A stretch of 64,000 bases of DNA, taken from assembly GCA_009760855.2 (NCBI GenBank), contig WPIO01000137.1, forward strand, positions 808,001 to 872,000, given 5' to 3'. The notes below the pieces were generated by a model. The model saw only the letters and a list, made by a program, of their open reading frames with translations. It was not told where the DNA came from and ran no database searches. The position numbers were made by a program, and so were the translations under genes. Of the stretch, positions 62,186 through 64,000 are shown piece after piece (within the stretch, counting starts at the first letter, position 1; each line of letters begins with the position of its first letter). This DNA is from Cristatella mucedo. Its lineage: Eukaryota > Bryozoa > Phylactolaemata > Cristatellidae.

Positions 62186-64000
62186 TGGGGTCGATCAATT
62201 TTTCCCCAGAAAGGATTGAAGTGTGACTAGAATTGGGCGCCCACAGAGTTCACTCTCATTGCTGATTACCATATAAGTTACAATTTCCTTCAATCTGTCA
62301 CTCACAAACTCAGAGCGCTGAAGTGATAATCCCTTTTAACCAAAAAACAAGGAAGTAGCTTCTGTCAAGTTCGCCTTCGGCGCACTGTGTCAAGCTGTCC
62401 AAAGGAAAGTACCAACTTTTTTGCGGATGGGCGGGCCTTAGATTGCTTCCGAGCGGAGCTAGCTTAGCTTAGCACACAAAAGCACTGTCCAAATAAGAAA
62501 AGAAAGAGTAGCTGCAAGACGCTCCTCCAGTGGGAGGCTATCAATTGCGCACGCGGCCTTCGTTTTCTTGCCGGACGCCTCACAATGGGGTTGCAGCTTC
62601 GGCATGTCGAAGTAAGGCAGCCAGTTGTTTCTCTTACACGCAGTAGTTGAAGAAGCTGCCTGTAGGCATGCCACACACGCAGAGCTTCAGATCGGATGGG
62701 AAGGGAAAGGAGAAAGGAGGATGACAGGTATTTTTTTTTTGAGTGACCGACGAGTCCTTCTTTTCACAGCGACTTTGGCGAGAAAGGTCGTTCGCGGAAA
62801 AAATCTGCCATATAACAAAAGCAGACACCATGTATTGCTTAAGAGGATGAACTGTCGTTGTTTCTCTGACGCGTACCTTCCGGTCTGTCCCCAGCGAAGC
62901 CTCTCTGGCCTGGCCTGCCTGCCAGTGCAAGTACAAGCTGCTTGCAGTTGGAGGAAAAGTCACCGGCTAAGCATGTCCGCTGTGGGCACCGGAACAGCTA
63001 CACTTCGCCGCTGGCTCGTTACCGAGTGATGCAGTCACATCGAGGCTCTGTCAAACTCACCTTTAAGTCACACGATTCTGTTGCTTCAGAATTACATATT
63101 CCTACGCACTGAGAAGGCTCTTAGTAGCAGCCGCCCTGGTCCTCTCACTCGAGTTCCTTAGCTTAGCGCGCCTCTTGTGCTTAGTGTGCCTCCGCGCCAA
63201 CGTCAAATGATTTGCTGACCATGCCTTTAGTGTGAGTGCTCCCAAAGCCTTTCTGGCTAATTTACATTCTTCATGTACAATGCACGACAGTAGCCTAGAT
63301 AGAGATGTAGTTTCTGAGGGTGCTGTAAACGCGATTCGCCGTTATTACTATTATTGTCAGAGTGACATGGCAAAGACTTTACTGTCCAGCGTACTTTCAA
63401 TGCTTCGATACCTAAGGTATTTTTGGATGGTACAATGCTTGCAATAACTGCCGGATTTGGCATTGCTCGAGCATCTACCGTTTTGCATTCGTTCTGGCGA
63501 ACTTCCTAAAGAGAGGCAACTAATGGGTGCTCAGTTTTGGCAGACGATCGAGGATAGTGAAATTCAGCCTGATCCGATCATTCTGGCCCGATACTTCAGT
63601 TTAGCAAAACGAGGAACCTACGTACAATGAGCCACAGAGGCCATTATTCAATAGTAGTAGTAGTCACAATCGCAGCTGGCTTTTCGAGAGCGACTTGGTT
63701 TCGCAGCTTTCCATTAGGCCGGATATGGAGCACTGCCAATAAATACTATTGCTACCTCATGTATATTTAAGCTAAATAAGGAAGTGACGTCAATTAGCCT
63801 GAGCGGAAATCAGCCAGTTTTGTGTTTGAAATAATTTGGGTCCCCTGAAAAGGTACCGAGTCTGTTCTCTGCATTCAAGCTGCTATGACAGGAAAAAGCG
63901 TGCGGCGTTTGATTTCGAGGCGGTAATTGACTGAGCTCCCTAAAATTTAAAGTTTAGCATCCTGAAAAATCCTGGGAAGAGATAGCAATGCTGATAGTTG
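62186..64000. other. Mostly unassigned DNA to the window end
   Basis: A possible minus-strand exon-like frame is at 62508-62642 (see findings), and a LINE B remnant (CCAAAGCCTTTCTGGC, TTTCTGAGGGTGCTGTAAA) is at about 63203-63360. Nothing else assignable. Confidence 0.4.

Noticed and set aside
62625-63029. 134-residue + strand ORF
   Set aside because: No recognisable domain, composition as flanks, and overlaps the more protein-like minus frame.

Overview
This window is nuclear DNA from an animal, most likely an invertebrate protostome. Three lines of evidence support this. Its genes are split by GT-AG introns. It carries an aromatic amino acid hydroxylase whose N-terminus has the arthropod/protostome-style RRRSLIEDARF motif. 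It is full of L2/CR1-like LINE fragments, tRNA-derived SINEs and very long GA/CT microsatellites. No bacterial or organellar features are seen. The species cannot be fixed from sequence alone.

Three protein-coding genes are supported. (1) A mitochondrial ribosomal protein S6 gene (bS6m, MRPS6) on the + strand, three coding exons between 3348 and 7666, 132 aa, reassembled from exons that are mostly too short to stand out as ORFs. (2) A tyrosine hydroxylase gene (TH) on the - strand, nine coding exons between 29048 (ATG) and 14171 (stop), about 530 aa, with a phosphorylatable N-terminus, ACT domain, catalytic core (HELLGH and the downstream Glu) and tetramerisation tail. All splice phases agree. 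Only the 5' part of exon 5 is unresolved. (3) An intronless GT14 (core-2/I branching N-acetylglucosaminyltransferase, GCNT-like) gene on the + strand at 48850-50256, 468 aa, a type II Golgi membrane protein. The three genes have unrelated functions: mitochondrial translation, catecholamine synthesis and O-glycan branching. No operon or cluster logic is visible. A possible tRNA-Lys(CTT)-like sequence lies at 57899-57971 on the - strand.

The rest is mostly repeats. Two LINE families recur, always 5' truncated. 'LINE A' ends in a (TACAT)n-type tail. 'LINE B' ends in a GC-rich nested hairpin followed by (ATT)n. Two SINE families recur: SINE1, whose 3' end copies the LINE B hairpin, and SINE2, with a tRNA-like B box and a TTAAATcagctagta-type 3' end. 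Many insertions are nested, so their relative order can be read directly. The left edge holds the terminus of a hAT transposon resembling SPIN/URR1 elements. GA/CT arrays of 50-480 bp punctuate the window, five of them inside TH introns. Two palindromes (40 bp with one mismatched pair, and 30 bp perfect) lie about 170 bp apart at 54917-55159.

Layout: 1-3300 hAT end, GA arrays and unassigned DNA; 3.3-7.7 kb MRPS6; 8-13.6 kb SINE/LINE debris; 14.2-29.0 kb TH; 29-31 kb GC-rich region upstream of TH; 31-48.5 kb repeats and unassigned DNA, with nested LINEs at 45.9-48.5 kb; 48.85-50.26 kb GCNT-like gene; 50.4-64 kb GA array, nested repeats, palindromes, tRNA-like sequence and unassigned DNA.
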